Shown here: piece by piece, positions 16,902-26,162 of the stretch | Numbering within the stretch: the stretch's first letter is position 1 | Layout: the number at the start of each line of letters is the position of its first letter | Assembly: GCF_038592905.1 (NCBI RefSeq) | Contig: NZ_CP151943.1 | Coordinates: 3,422,501-3,486,500 of the forward strand | DNA length: 64,000 nucleotides | Source of the DNA: Neobacillus sp. FSL H8-0543 | GTDB lineage: Bacteria; Bacillota; Bacilli; Bacillales; Cytobacillaceae | Reading direction: 5' to 3' | Notes under the pieces: model-generated | Database searches by the model: none | Told to the model about the DNA's origin: nothing | Seen by the model: the letters and a program-made list of their open reading frames with translations, nothing else | Program-made: the position numbers and the translations under genes

Positions 16902-18446
16902 GTGAATATCGAGAAATTTCAAGAAAGCATGTATAAGCTGGTTGTTGATACATCTACAAAGCTTCCAAAGGACGTTCGTCGAGCAGTGAAACAAGCGAAG
17001 GAACAGGAAAGCGCTGGCACTCGTGCTGCGATGAGCTTAGCTACAATTACCAACAATATTAAAATGGCAGATGACCAAGTTTCACCGATTTGCCAGGACA
17101 CTGGTTTACCAACGTTTAAAATTAAAACTCCTGTTGGCGTAAACCAATTAGAAATAAAAACGGCGATAAAGAATGCGATTGTTTTGGCAACGAAGGAAGG
17201 AAAGTTACGTCCTAACTCGGTTGATTCTCTTACAGGAGAAAACAGCGGTGACAATCTTGGAGCAGGATTGCCAGTGATGAAATTTGACCAATGGGAAAAG
17301 GATTATATAGAGGTTCGCCTCATACTAAAGGGCGGCGGCTGCGAAAATAAAAATATTCAATACAGCCTTCCGTGTGAATTGGATGGATTAGGCCGTGCGG
17401 GACGGGACCTTGACGGTATTCGTAAATGTATTATGCATTCGGTCTACCAAGCACAAGGACAAGGCTGTAGTGCTGGTTTCCTTGGAGTTGGAATTGGCGG
17501 AGATCGTTCATCAGGTTATGATTTAGCAAAAGAACAATTATTCCGTTCTCTCGACGATGTGAATCCAAATGCAGACCTTGCTGGGTTGGAAGAGTATGTA
17601 CTGGAAAATGCGAATAAATTAGGAATTGGTACAATGGGCTTTGGGGGCGAAGCAACCCTTTTAGGCTGTAAAATTGGTGTCATGAACCGAATTCCTGCTA
17701 GTTTCTATGTATCTGTTGCCTACAATTGCTGGGCATTCCGCCGTATGGGTGTTTTTGTAGATGCGGTAAGCGGAGAAATTAATGAATGGATGTACCAAGA
17801 AGGTGAGTTCATCGATTTCGCGCAAACGGAAGCGGAAAAAGAAGCAGCAGCTGCAACCGCATCTGAAGGAGTCATTACTCTTCAAGCACCAATTTTGGAA
17901 GAAGAGATTCGTAAATTAAAGGTTGGCGACGTCGTTCAAATTAATGGGATGATGTATACCGGCCGTGACGCAATTCATAAATATTTATCTGATCATGATG
18001 CGCCTATCGATTTGAATGGGCAGGTAATTTACCATTGCGGACCAGTTATGTTAAAAGACAAAGAGGGTACATGGCATGTTAAAGCTGCCGGCCCAACAAC
18101 AAGTATTCGTGAGGAGCCGTATCAAGGTGACATCATGAAAAAGTTCGGTATCCGTGCGGTTATTGGTAAGGGCGGCATGGGACCGAAAACGTTAGCTGCT
18201 TTGAGTGAGCATGGCGGAGTATATTTGAATGCCATCGGCGGTGCTGCACAGTATTATGCAGATTGTATCAAATCGGTTGAAGGTGTCGACCTCATGCAAT
18301 TTGGGATTCCTGAAGCAATGTGGCATTTAAAAGTAGAAGGCTTCACAGCCGTTGTGACCATGGATTCACACGGAAACAGCCTTCATGCTGACGTAGACAA
18401 ATCTTCACTTGAAAAATTAGCGCAATTTAAGGATCGTGTTTATTAA
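16902..18446 (+). CDS. fumA: Class I (iron-sulfur) fumarate hydratase
   Basis: A 514-residue fused class I fumarase: the alpha-type domain (about 1-290) and beta-type domain (about 320-514) are in one chain. Conserved stretches with Fe-S and substrate residues are CQDTGLP, KGGGCENK, GVGIGGDRSSGYDLAKEQLF, and in the second part YTGRDAIHK and GKGGMGPKT. It interconverts fumarate and malate in the TCA cycle using an oxygen-sensitive [4Fe-4S] cluster, unlike class II FumC/CitG of B. subtilis. The GTG start follows AAAGGGG. It is a lone gene with a terminator. Confidence 0.9.
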   Translation: MNIEKFQESMYKLVVDTSTKLPKDVRRAVKQAKEQESAGTRAAMSLATITNNIKMADDQVSPICQDTGLPTFKIKTPVGVNQLEIKTAIKNAIVLATKEGKLRPNSVDSLTGENSGDNLGAGLPVMKFDQWEKDYIEVRLILKGGGCENKNIQYSLPCELDGLGRAGRDLDGIRKCIMHSVYQAQGQGCSAGFLGVGIGGDRSSGYDLAKEQLFRSLDDVNPNADLAGLEEYVLENANKLGIGTMGFGGEATLLGCKIGVMNRIPASFYVSVAYNCWAFRRMGVFVDAVSGEINEWMYQEGEFIDFAQTEAEKEAAAATASEGVITLQAPILEEEIRKLKVGDVVQINGMMYTGRDAIHKYLSDHDAPIDLNGQVIYHCGPVMLKDKEGTWHVKAAGPTTSIREEPYQGDIMKKFGIRAVIGKGGMGPKTLAALSEHGGVYLNAIGGAAQYYADCIKSVEGVDLMQFGIPEAMWHLKVEGFTAVVTMDSHGNSLHADVDKSSLEKLAQFKDRVY

Positions 18447-18458
18447 TAAGTAGTAGGG

Positions 18459-18491
18459 AGAAGCCGCCAGATTTTTGGGGCTTCTTTTTTA
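18459..18491 (+). terminator. Terminator of the fumarase gene
   Basis: AGAAGCC and GGCTTCT arms, then six T. Confidence 0.75.
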
Positions 18492-18532
18492 GATGAAAGT
18501 TGAAAGGGAGTGCGGAGGGGGCAGATTGCAAA

Positions 18533-19770
18533 TTTATCCAAATATTGTAGATATGTTAGCTGGAAATGTAGTAAGTTGCTGGAGTTTTGTAGTAAGTGCA
18601 CCTTGGTTTGTAGTAATAGGAGCCTAGGTCAGTTGGTTCTCCTAGTTTTATCCAAAGTTTGTAGATATGTTAGCTGGAAATGTAGTAAGTTGCATCAACT
18701 TTGTAGTAAGTACATCTAGGTATGTAGTAAGAGGAGTCTAAGTGAGTTGGTTCTCCTAGTTTTATCTAAAAATTGTAGATATGTTAGCTGGAAATGTAGT
18801 AAGTAGCATCAACTTTGTAGTAAGTGCACCTTGGTTTGTAGTAATAGGAGCCTAGGTCAGTTGGTTCTCCTAGTTTTATCCAAAGTTTGTAGATATGTTA
18901 GCTGGAAATGTAGTAAGTTGCATCAACTTTGTAGTAAGTGCGCCTAAGTTTGTAGTAAGAGTAGCCGAAGAGAGTCAACCCTCCTAGTTTTATCCAAATT
19001 TTGTAGATATGTTAGCTGGAAATGTAGTAAGTCGCATCAACTTTGTAGTAAGTGCGCCTAGGTTTGTAGTAAGAGTAGCCGAAGAGAGTCAACTCTCCTG
19101 GTTTTATCCAAATTTTGTAGTAAGTGCACCTAAGTTTGTAGTAAGAGGAGTCTTGGCGAGTTGGTTCTCCTAGTTTTAACCAAATATTGTAGATATGTTT
19201 GCTTGAAATGTAGTAAGTCGCATCAATTTTGTAGTAAGTGCATCTAGGTTTGTAGTAAGAGTAGCCGAAGAGAGTTAACCCTCCTAGTTTTATCAAAATT
19301 TTGTAGATAAGTTAGCTGGAAATGTAGTAAGTTGCATCAACTTTGTAGTAAGTGCACCTAAGTTTTTAGTAAGAGTACCGAGGAAAGTCAACCCTCCTAG
19401 TTTTATCCAAATATTGTATATAAGTAAGCTGGAAATGTAGTAAGTCGTATCAATTTTGTAGTAAGTACACCTAAGTTTGTAGTAAGAGCGGCCGAAGAAA
19501 GTCAACCCTCCTAGTTTTATCCAAATTTTGTAGATATGTTAGCTGGAAATGTAGTAAGTCGCATCAACTTTGTAGTAAGTGCGCCTAAGTTTGTAGTAAG
19601 AGTAGCCGAAGAGAGTCAACTCTCCTGGTTTTATCCAAATTTTGTAGTAAGTGCACCTAAGTTTGTAGTAAGAGTAGCCGAAGAGAGTCAACTCTCCTAG
19701 TTTTATCCAAATTTTGTAGATAAGATGGTTGGAAATGTAGTAAGTCCCAAAAAATTTGTAGAAAGCAGCA
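18533..19770 (+). repeat. Main array of 114-bp repeats with four 21-bp-phased TGTAG boxes
   Basis: Twelve tandem units begin (at TTTATCC) at 18533, 18647, 18761, 18875, 18989, 19103, 19175, 19289, 19402, 19516, 19630 and 19702. The period is 114 bp, except that two units (19103 and 19630) are exactly 42 bp shorter. In a full unit the GTAG cores stand at unit positions 16, 37, 58 and 79 counting from TTTTATCC, that is every 21 bp, then a 51-bp spacer. Usual box forms are TTGTAGATATG, ATGTAGTAAGT and TTGTAGTAAGT. The spacer often carries AGGAG and CTCCT arms. Frames through it end in most units at TTAGC (read as TAA on the minus strand), so it is not coding. Confidence 0.93.
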
Positions 19771-19882
19771 ATAATTTCATATTTAGAGAAAACATTCATA
19801 CTATCGACAAATTTTTATAAAAATCAGATAGGAATTAGCAAATAAACGTAGAAATACGTTTAAAGGAAAAGGAGGAATTAAA

Positions 19883-20848
19883 TTGTTCGATAAAAATTTT
19901 ACTATCCCCGAATTATTACTGAGAGCTGAGGCACTTGAGGGGAGGTTGCCGAAGACGCACGAAAAATTATCCGAAGTAAAATTAAAAATCAGGATACTTA
20001 GATCAGGCTATAATGGAGAAAAAACGGTACACTATCATCTGTCGCAAATACCCCAACATCGATACCACATCTTACATGATATTCGGCTCCCTATAGGAGA
20101 TACCTTCTTCCAAATGGACTATATCCTCTTATCACCCAAATCTATTCTCTTACTTGATGCAAAAAACCATTCAGGAAAATTGTATCTCGACCAAAATCAG
20201 ATGATACAAGAATATAATGAATCCAGAGAGATTTATGAAAATCCTTTATCACAAATCCAGCGTCATAAAGTTCTTTTAAGATATTGGTTTGAGAAATTTC
20301 AAATTCCGCCATTACCGATTGAATACCAGGTAGTAATATGTAAATCATCGACTGAGGTAATTTTTAGTCCTGACTATAAGGAGGCGCAGGAGAAACTATG
20401 TAAAGCGAATAATCTTTTATGGAAAATTGAAAACTATGAGGAAAAATTAAATAAACAAAGAATCAATCTTCAAACTTTTGAAAAACTTAGAGTCCTACTT
20501 TTACAAGAACACACCACTTTAAAAAGTGATATCCTACAAATGTTCCAGATAAACAAATCGGAAATAATATCGGGTGTTCGCTGTCCAAATTGTTCGTCTA
20601 TACCTATGAGCTATAAGAGAAACTCTTGGTTTTGTTCAGAATGTAACTTCCTCTCACGAAATGTCCATTTAAATGCCATAAATGATTATTTACTTATAAT
20701 AAATTCCTCAATAACCAGTCAAGAATTACGTAATTTTCTGCACATTCCTTCTTCGAGGGCAGCAACCTATCTCTTATCACTTTTAAAATTCCCTTATACA
20801 GGTACAAATAGAGGTCGTATTTACACTCCATCGTATATCATTCCTTAA
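19883..20848 (+). CDS. NERD-domain protein with C-terminal zinc ribbon
   Basis: A 321-residue protein. The NERD (nuclease-related) domain spans about residues 35-150, with the probable active region MDYILLSPKSILLLDAKNHS that carries the D...D-x-K pattern of the restriction-endonuclease fold. A C-terminal zinc ribbon follows (CPNC then CSEC, about 232-252), and a helical winged-helix-like tail. NERD proteins are thought to act on DNA, but their biology is poorly known. The start is TTG behind GGAGGAATTAAA. It lies directly after the 114-bp repeat array, with only about 110 bp between. Confidence 0.8.
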   Translation: MFDKNFTIPELLLRAEALEGRLPKTHEKLSEVKLKIRILRSGYNGEKTVHYHLSQIPQHRYHILHDIRLPIGDTFFQMDYILLSPKSILLLDAKNHSGKLYLDQNQMIQEYNESREIYENPLSQIQRHKVLLRYWFEKFQIPPLPIEYQVVICKSSTEVIFSPDYKEAQEKLCKANNLLWKIENYEEKLNKQRINLQTFEKLRVLLLQEHTTLKSDILQMFQINKSEIISGVRCPNCSSIPMSYKRNSWFCSECNFLSRNVHLNAINDYLLIINSSITSQELRNFLHIPSSRAATYLLSLLKFPYTGTNRGRIYTPSYIIP

Positions 20849-20916
20849 ACTTCCAATTATCTTTTCCCTTCTATGTACAAACAATAAGTTAAATAAAAAA
20901 ATAGGGGGGAACATGG

Positions 20917-21684
20917 ATGAAGAAATTATTATGCATCCTTAGTTTGCTACTGTTACTTGTGCCGCAGATTACATATGGTGCAGTACCAAATCAGCCCATT
21001 CATTGGGGTTTCAAAAGATCCGTCAATGAAGTACCGCCAGAAGCTGGTTCCAAGCTTGATACTCTGATTGGAAAATACGATGCCTTTTATAAAGGTGATG
21101 CAAATTCAAAAGTCTTATACCTTACCTTTGATAATGGCTATGAACAGGGTTACACCCCTAAAGTTCTTGATGTATTAAAAAAGGAGAAAGTCCCAGCGAC
21201 ATTTTTTGTGACAGGTCATTACTTACAATCTCAACCTGAATTAACGAAACGAATGGTAGCAGAGGGACATATTGTCGGGAACCACTCATGGCATCACCCC
21301 GATATGACACAAATCAGTGACGAAAAAATCCGTGAAGAACTGCGAACGGTCAAGGAAAAAACGAAAGAGTTAACAGGGCAAAAAGAAATGAAGTATTTGC
21401 GACCGCCAAGAGGTGTTTTTAGCGAGAGAACAATGCAAATTGCAAAAGAAGAAGGATACATCCATGTTTTCTGGTCGCTTGCCTATGTAGACTGGAATGT
21501 TAATCAGCAAAAGGGAGCACAATATGCCTACGATAGTATCATGAAGCAAATTCACCCAGGCTCGGTGATGCTTTTGCATACAGTCTCTAAGGATAATGCG
21601 GACGCTCTGGAAAAAGTCATTCAAGATTTGAAAAAGAAGGGCTACAAATTTAAAAGCTTAGACGAATTTCCAAAGAAAAAATAA
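20917..21684 (+). CDS. pdaA: Polysaccharide deacetylase PdaA (muramic delta-lactam formation)
   Basis: A 255-residue secreted enzyme with a signal peptide (about 1-22). The NodB domain shows motif 1 as TFDNGY (about 70-75, Asn at the second Asp position as in PdaA), motif 2 HSWHHP (metal His 123 and 127) and motif 3 RPPRG. B. subtilis PdaA deacetylates muramic acid during spore cortex synthesis and allows muramic delta-lactam formation, needed for germination. That the cell sporulates is an inference from this gene. It is followed by a uracil methyltransferase gene, as in the yfjS-yfjO region of B. subtilis. Confidence 0.9.
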   Translation: MKKLLCILSLLLLLVPQITYGAVPNQPIHWGFKRSVNEVPPEAGSKLDTLIGKYDAFYKGDANSKVLYLTFDNGYEQGYTPKVLDVLKKEKVPATFFVTGHYLQSQPELTKRMVAEGHIVGNHSWHHPDMTQISDEKIREELRTVKEKTKELTGQKEMKYLRPPRGVFSERTMQIAKEEGYIHVFWSLAYVDWNVNQQKGAQYAYDSIMKQIHPGSVMLLHTVSKDNADALEKVIQDLKKKGYKFKSLDEFPKKK

Positions 21685-21693
21685 TCACAACTA

Positions 21694-21726
21694 AAAGCCG
21701 ATTTCAGCCGAATTCGGTTTTTTCCT
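21694..21726 (+). terminator. Weak terminator after pdaA
   Basis: AAAGCCGA and TTCGGTTTTTT arms with one mismatch, followed by T. Confidence 0.5.
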
Positions 21727-21820
21727 GTTAATCATGCTATAATACGGTGAAATTAACTAAGGATAAAAGTTGCCGTCTGCTTATTTTAGAAGAGGCATCG
21801 AATAAATTTGGAGTGAAAAG

Positions 21821-23200
21821 ATGAAAACAGATCAAGCAAATAAAATTGAACTAAAACAAACATTCCCGCTAACCATTAAAAGACTCGGCATTAATGGAGA
21901 AGGCGTAGGATATTTTAAGAGGCAGGTTGTCTTTGTTCCTGGAGCATTACCAGGGGAAGAAGTAGTGGTTGAGGCTACAAATGTAACCCCTAAATTCGCT
22001 GAAGCAAAAATTAAAAAAATCCGCATCAAATCGCCACACCGCGTCCAAGCACCGTGCCCAGTATATGAGCAATGCGGTGGCTGCCAGCTGCAGCACTTAA
22101 AGTATGAACAGCAATTGGTTGAAAAACGCGATATTGTTATCCAATCACTTGAACGTCATACAAAGCTGGTAATCGACAAAATGGATATCCGTGAAACCAT
22201 TGGCATGGAAGACCCATGGGGATACCGGAATAAGAGCAGCTTTCAACTAGCGGGAAAAGACGGAAAGGTTTTGGCTGGGTTATATGGTTTAAACTCACAC
22301 GAACTCATCGATATTGAGCATTGTGCTGTCCAGCATTCGCAAACCAACGAAGCGGTTAACACGGTTAAAAAGATTCTCGAAGAGCTTAAAATTACGATAT
22401 ATAATGAAAAATCACGCAAAGGAATCGTGAGGACCATTGTTACTCGAGTTGGTGTACAAACCGGCGAGCTCCAGGTGGTGCTTATTACCAATCAAGCAGA
22501 ATTGCCAAAAAAGGATCACATTATTCAAGAAATCCAAAAACGACTTCCCAACGTGACATCAATCGTTCAGAACATTAATGAGCAAAAAACGTCGCTTATT
22601 TTTGGTGAGGAAACAGTGTCATTAGCTGGTGAAGATTTTATCCAAGAAACTTTGGGAGACCTTCAATTTGAACTATCAGCAAGGACTTTCTTCCAGCTGA
22701 ATCCTGTACAAACCATCAAGCTTTATAATGAAGTAAGAACTGCTGCGGCTCTGACTGGTGAGGAAAAAATTGTTGATGCTTATTGTGGTGTGGGCACGAT
22801 TGGGCTATGGCTCGCAGACCAAGCGGCTGAGGTCCGTGGAATGGATGTCATTCCAGAAGCAATTGAGGATGCAAAGAAAAACGCTAAGCGTCATGGAATC
22901 ACTAATACCAAATATGTACCTGGAAAAGCGGAAGAAGTTCTTCCTAAATGGGTGAAAAAGGGTTGGAAGCCAGACGTTATCATCGTGGATCCGCCTAGAA
23001 CAGGACTCGATAATCAATTAATCCAAACGATACTACAAGCTGCACCAGAAAAGCTTCTATATATATCTTGCAACCCATCAACATTGGCAAAGGACATTCA
23101 AATGTTAAGTGCCAAATACGAAGTAAAGTATATCCAACCGTTGGACATGTTCCCACAAACGAGTCACGTGGAGACAGTTACACTGCTGGAGTTAAAATAA
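21821..23200 (+). CDS. TrmA/RlmD-family RNA uracil-C5 methyltransferase (YfjO-like)
   Basis: A 459-residue enzyme: an N-terminal TRAM domain (about 10-68), an iron-sulfur cysteine set (C79, C85, C88 in [11 protein letters not shown] and C168 in EHCAVQ), and a SAM-dependent methyltransferase domain with [12 protein letters not shown] and DPPRTGLD. The catalytic Cys is in [12 protein letters not shown]. Family members methylate C5 of a uridine in 23S rRNA (RlmC/RlmD type) or tRNA (TrmA). B. subtilis has two such proteins, RlmCD (YefA) and YfjO; the position after pdaA suggests the YfjO orthologue, so the exact target base is uncertain. Confidence 0.88.
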   Translation: MKTDQANKIELKQTFPLTIKRLGINGEGVGYFKRQVVFVPGALPGEEVVVEATNVTPKFAEAKIKKIRIKSPHRVQAPCPVYEQCGGCQLQHLKYEQQLVEKRDIVIQSLERHTKLVIDKMDIRETIGMEDPWGYRNKSSFQLAGKDGKVLAGLYGLNSHELIDIEHCAVQHSQTNEAVNTVKKILEELKITIYNEKSRKGIVRTIVTRVGVQTGELQVVLITNQAELPKKDHIIQEIQKRLPNVTSIVQNINEQKTSLIFGEETVSLAGEDFIQETLGDLQFELSARTFFQLNPVQTIKLYNEVRTAAALTGEEKIVDAYCGVGTIGLWLADQAAEVRGMDVIPEAIEDAKKNAKRHGITNTKYVPGKAEEVLPKWVKKGWKPDVIIVDPPRTGLDNQLIQTILQAAPEKLLYISCNPSTLAKDIQMLSAKYEVKYIQPLDMFPQTSHVETVTLLELK

Positions 23201-23204
23201 GACT

Positions 23205-23256
23205 TGAAACCCTTGGAAATGTCGCCTATTGACGGCATTTTCGAGGGTTTTTTTTT
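23205..23256 (+). terminator. Terminator of the methyltransferase gene
   Basis: AAACCCTTGGAAATG and CATTTTCGAGGGTTT arms followed by nine T. Confidence 0.85.
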
Positions 23257-23315
23257 ATTTTTGAAATGAAATATTAGTGAAATTTTCAGTCTTTAATTAA
23301 CCGTTCACTAGACTA

Positions 23316-23582
23316 GACAACATAGATAGTAAGGGAGAGATTAAGATGTTAAACGAATTATTTCAATACCAATAGACAACATTATGAGTACGGGAAAGAT
23401 TAAGATGTTAAACGAATTATTTCAATACTAATAGACAACATAAAGAGTAAGGGAGGGATTAAGATGTTAAACGAATTATTTCAATAACTAATAGACAACA
23501 TAGATAGTAAGGGAGAGATTAAGTTGTTAAACGAATTGTTTCAAAACTAATGGACTACATAGAGAGTAAAGGAGATATTAAG
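23316..23582 (+). repeat. Tandem translation-start repeats in the GH3 leader
   Basis: Four copies of a 59-60-bp element precede the GH3 gene, whose own start region is the fifth copy. Start codons stand at 23346 (ATG), 23405 (ATG), 23464 (ATG) and 23524 (TTG); the gene ATG is at 23583. Each copy has a GGGAG-type site, ATTAAG, a start, then TTAAACGAATTATTTCAA and a stop, giving 9-, 8-, 7- and 8-residue peptides (MLNELFQYQ, MLNELFQY, MLNELFQ, and TTG-started MLNELFQN). The copies differ from the gene start by a one-base deletion, which makes the stop appear. Confidence 0.88.
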
Positions 23583-25970
23583 ATGATAAAACGAACTATT
23601 TCAATTTTTTTGACGGCAATGATCTTCATGTCTATGTTAGGAATTCCTGCTAATGCGACGAACGGTGGAACCGAAGGGGCCAAACCCTGGATGAACACCA
23701 AGCTCTCCGCTGAGGAGCGCACCAAGCTGCTTCTCGATAAGATGACGATGGAACAGAAGATCCAGCAAATCGCCATCTCGCGCTTCAATGAGAACGACAA
23801 AGGTGAGACGGTCGTCATCAAAAGGGGCGGTAGTAGCAAGTACCAGAGCGGTGTATTCCCGCCCCAGGGTACCCTACCCGGGTGTGAGTGGCAGGACACC
23901 GGCCGGCAGATCCGTGGAATCGAGGAACTGGGTATCCCCACAGTCCGCATGACCAACGGTGGTACGGGTGTGAAGGGCGGATCGTGTGGCAATGACCCGG
24001 TGGCGACGGGTCTGCCGTCCACCCTGGCTATGGCCGCGACCTTCAACCGTGGGCTGAACTATGAGGCCGGTCGAATCCTCGGCCAGGAGACACGTGCCTT
24101 CGCGCATCATGTGATGCTCGGACCGGGCATGAACCTCGTGCGCCACCCGTACGGTGGCCGGAACTATGAGTACTTCAGTGAGGACCCGTACCTGACGGGT
24201 ATCCTTGCGACCGAGCAGGTCAAGGGCATCCAAAAACAGGGGGTCCAAGCCCAACTCAAGCATCTAGCTGGTAACGAGCAGGAAACCGAGCGGTGGACGA
24301 TGGGTGTCCAGGTTCCCTCAAAGGCCATGAATGAGCTGTACATGCTGCCATTTGAGATGACCGCTAAGGATGCTGACCCAGCCTCCGTGATGTGCTCGTT
24401 CCCGGATGTCAACGGCACCTATGCCTGTGACAGCCCTGAACTGCTCCAAGATGCCCTGCGGAAAAACTGGGGCTTCGACGGTTACGTGATGAGTGACCGT
24501 CGCGCAATTCACAACACGGTCGCTGCCATCAAGGCGGGCACGAATGTCGAGCTCGACTGGGCACCACAGTACTACACTCAAGAGAAGATCAAAAAGGCCC
24601 TCGACTCAGGTCAGGTGACCGAGAACGACATTGACAATCTACTTCGTCCGCGGTATATCAAGATGATTGAGTACGGCCACATGGATAAGCCTTTCAACAA
24701 GTTCCTACCTGAGATCGTCGATCCGATGGTCAACGGGGCTAGCGCTCGGAAGATGGCCGAGGAAGGGTCCGTGCTATTGAAGAACGATAACCGCTTCCTG
24801 CCACTGGACGGCAAGCCGAAGTCAATCGCGCTGATCGGCGTCAAGTGGTTCGCCGGTATTGCAAAGATGTCCCCGCGCTCCATTCGGGTAAACAACGAGA
24901 ACGTCGTGACCCCTTACACGGTCACCCCGCTGCAGGGCCTGGAGAACGTCATCAAGGAGCTGGGCTACGACACCAAAGTGACGTACAACGATGGCCGTGA
25001 CCCGGAGGCTGCTGCTAAGATTGCCGCTGAGTCTGACGTCGTGCTGCTCATGGTCGGCGACACCCCGGGTGAGACCATAGACCGCGAAACTCTCGGCTTC
25101 CCGGCCATTCCCCTCGACAAGAACGCGGACCGAGTGGAGCAGGAGCCAATGATCGACGCGGTTCTGAAAGCCAACGCAAAGAAGACGGTTGTGGTCCTGA
25201 AAACTTCCGGTACGGTGCTCATGCCGTGGCTGAATAAGGTCCCTGCAGTCCTTGAAGCATGGTATCCGGGCATGGAGGATGGCAATGCCGTCGCCAATCT
25301 GCTGTACGGAAAGGTCAATCCGTCCGGCAAGTTGCCTGTGACGTTCGGTGCCACTGAGCGTGAGGCCGCTTTCGCGACCAAGAAGCAATACCCTGGAACC
25401 CGTCAAGACACTGGTAAGCCAGGAGGCCCTGGCCCGTATGGTGACGGTTCCGACCAGTTAATTGCCCAGTACACAGAGGGTCTTAAGATGGGCTACCGCT
25501 GGTACGAGGCCAACAAAGTGAAGCCTGTCTTCCCATTTGGTTACGGCCTGTCGTACACGACCTTTAAGTATAATGACCTAAAGGTGAAGAGGGTCCGTGA
25601 TAAACGAACGTTGTCTGGTATTGACGTGTCCTTCACCATCACAAACACTGGTGGCGTTGCCGGCAAAGAAGCGGCACAGGTCTATTTGACACTGCCGAAC
25701 GTAGCGGGACAGCCGACAAAGCGACTCGTCAACTTCGAGAAGGTTGATCTTAAGCCCGGTGAGAGCAAGCGAGTGAATCTGCGGATTAATCATGCCGATT
25801 CCAATCACCCGTTCTCTTATTTCATTCCGAAAGACCCGGACAACCTGGCGAACTGGGCTGACGGCGAGTGGGCTACCGCTGACGGAAAGTACCGTGTCCA
25901 TGTGGGTGGTTCTTCAGCAGACACTCCGTTAGTAAAGGACATTCCGTTAAACTTCAAACTCAAAAGGTAA
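23583..25970 (+). CDS. Secreted glycoside hydrolase family 3 enzyme, chimeric origin
   Basis: A 795-residue protein. The first 25 residues (MIKRTISIFLTAMIFMSMLG to ANA) are a signal peptide in AT-rich, Bacillus-like codons. From about 23665 the codons become GC-rich. Domains: GH3 N-terminal barrel (about 60-370) with the nucleophile region GYVMSDRRAIHN (Asp about 305), GH3 C-terminal alpha/beta domain (about 400-620), and a fibronectin-III-like end domain starting near FPFGYGLSYTTF. Such enzymes release terminal sugars from beta-glycans or glycosides; substrate is not predictable. I start at 23583 behind GGAGATATTAAG. An actinobacterial source for the mature part is likely from codon use. Confidence 0.88.
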   Translation: MIKRTISIFLTAMIFMSMLGIPANATNGGTEGAKPWMNTKLSAEERTKLLLDKMTMEQKIQQIAISRFNENDKGETVVIKRGGSSKYQSGVFPPQGTLPGCEWQDTGRQIRGIEELGIPTVRMTNGGTGVKGGSCGNDPVATGLPSTLAMAATFNRGLNYEAGRILGQETRAFAHHVMLGPGMNLVRHPYGGRNYEYFSEDPYLTGILATEQVKGIQKQGVQAQLKHLAGNEQETERWTMGVQVPSKAMNELYMLPFEMTAKDADPASVMCSFPDVNGTYACDSPELLQDALRKNWGFDGYVMSDRRAIHNTVAAIKAGTNVELDWAPQYYTQEKIKKALDSGQVTENDIDNLLRPRYIKMIEYGHMDKPFNKFLPEIVDPMVNGASARKMAEEGSVLLKNDNRFLPLDGKPKSIALIGVKWFAGIAKMSPRSIRVNNENVVTPYTVTPLQGLENVIKELGYDTKVTYNDGRDPEAAAKIAAESDVVLLMVGDTPGETIDRETLGFPAIPLDKNADRVEQEPMIDAVLKANAKKTVVVLKTSGTVLMPWLNKVPAVLEAWYPGMEDGNAVANLLYGKVNPSGKLPVTFGATEREAAFATKKQYPGTRQDTGKPGGPGPYGDGSDQLIAQYTEGLKMGYRWYEANKVKPVFPFGYGLSYTTFKYNDLKVKRVRDKRTLSGIDVSFTITNTGGVAGKEAAQVYLTLPNVAGQPTKRLVNFEKVDLKPGESKRVNLRINHADSNHPFSYFIPKDPDNLANWADGEWATADGKYRVHVGGSSADTPLVKDIPLNFKLKR

Positions 25971-26043
25971 ATCACATCGATAGGCCTTTGGCCATGGGAT
26001 GACGTCGGCGACCCGGTAGGGGGTCGTCAGGCATCCTGAAGAT

Positions 26044-26095
26044 AGTGAGCCTGCGGGATTCGGTGAATTAAGCCGAGGCCCGCAGGCTCATTGCT
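26044..26095 (+). terminator. GC-rich terminator between the two island genes
   Basis: GAGCCTGCGGG and CCCGCAGGCTC form a perfect 11-bp stem. The following T run is short (TTGCTTTTCT). The style fits high-GC donors. Confidence 0.65.
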
Positions 26096-26162
26096 TTTCT
26101 CAACGCTTTCAGGGGCTTACGAATGGGATGAAAAGAGTTATGGAAGGACGTGGAGAAGTATT

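Noticed and set aside
18533..19770. CRISPR array
   Set aside because: Spacers would be unique, but here the whole 114-bp unit is conserved, boxes recur every 21 bp and no cas gene is near.
18510..19799. Several open frames of 60-94 codons inside the repeat array, rich in Tyr, Lys and Thr
   Set aside because: The 114-bp period is a multiple of three, so frames stay open by periodicity. They lack ribosome binding sites, overlap on both strands and end at repeat-encoded stops.
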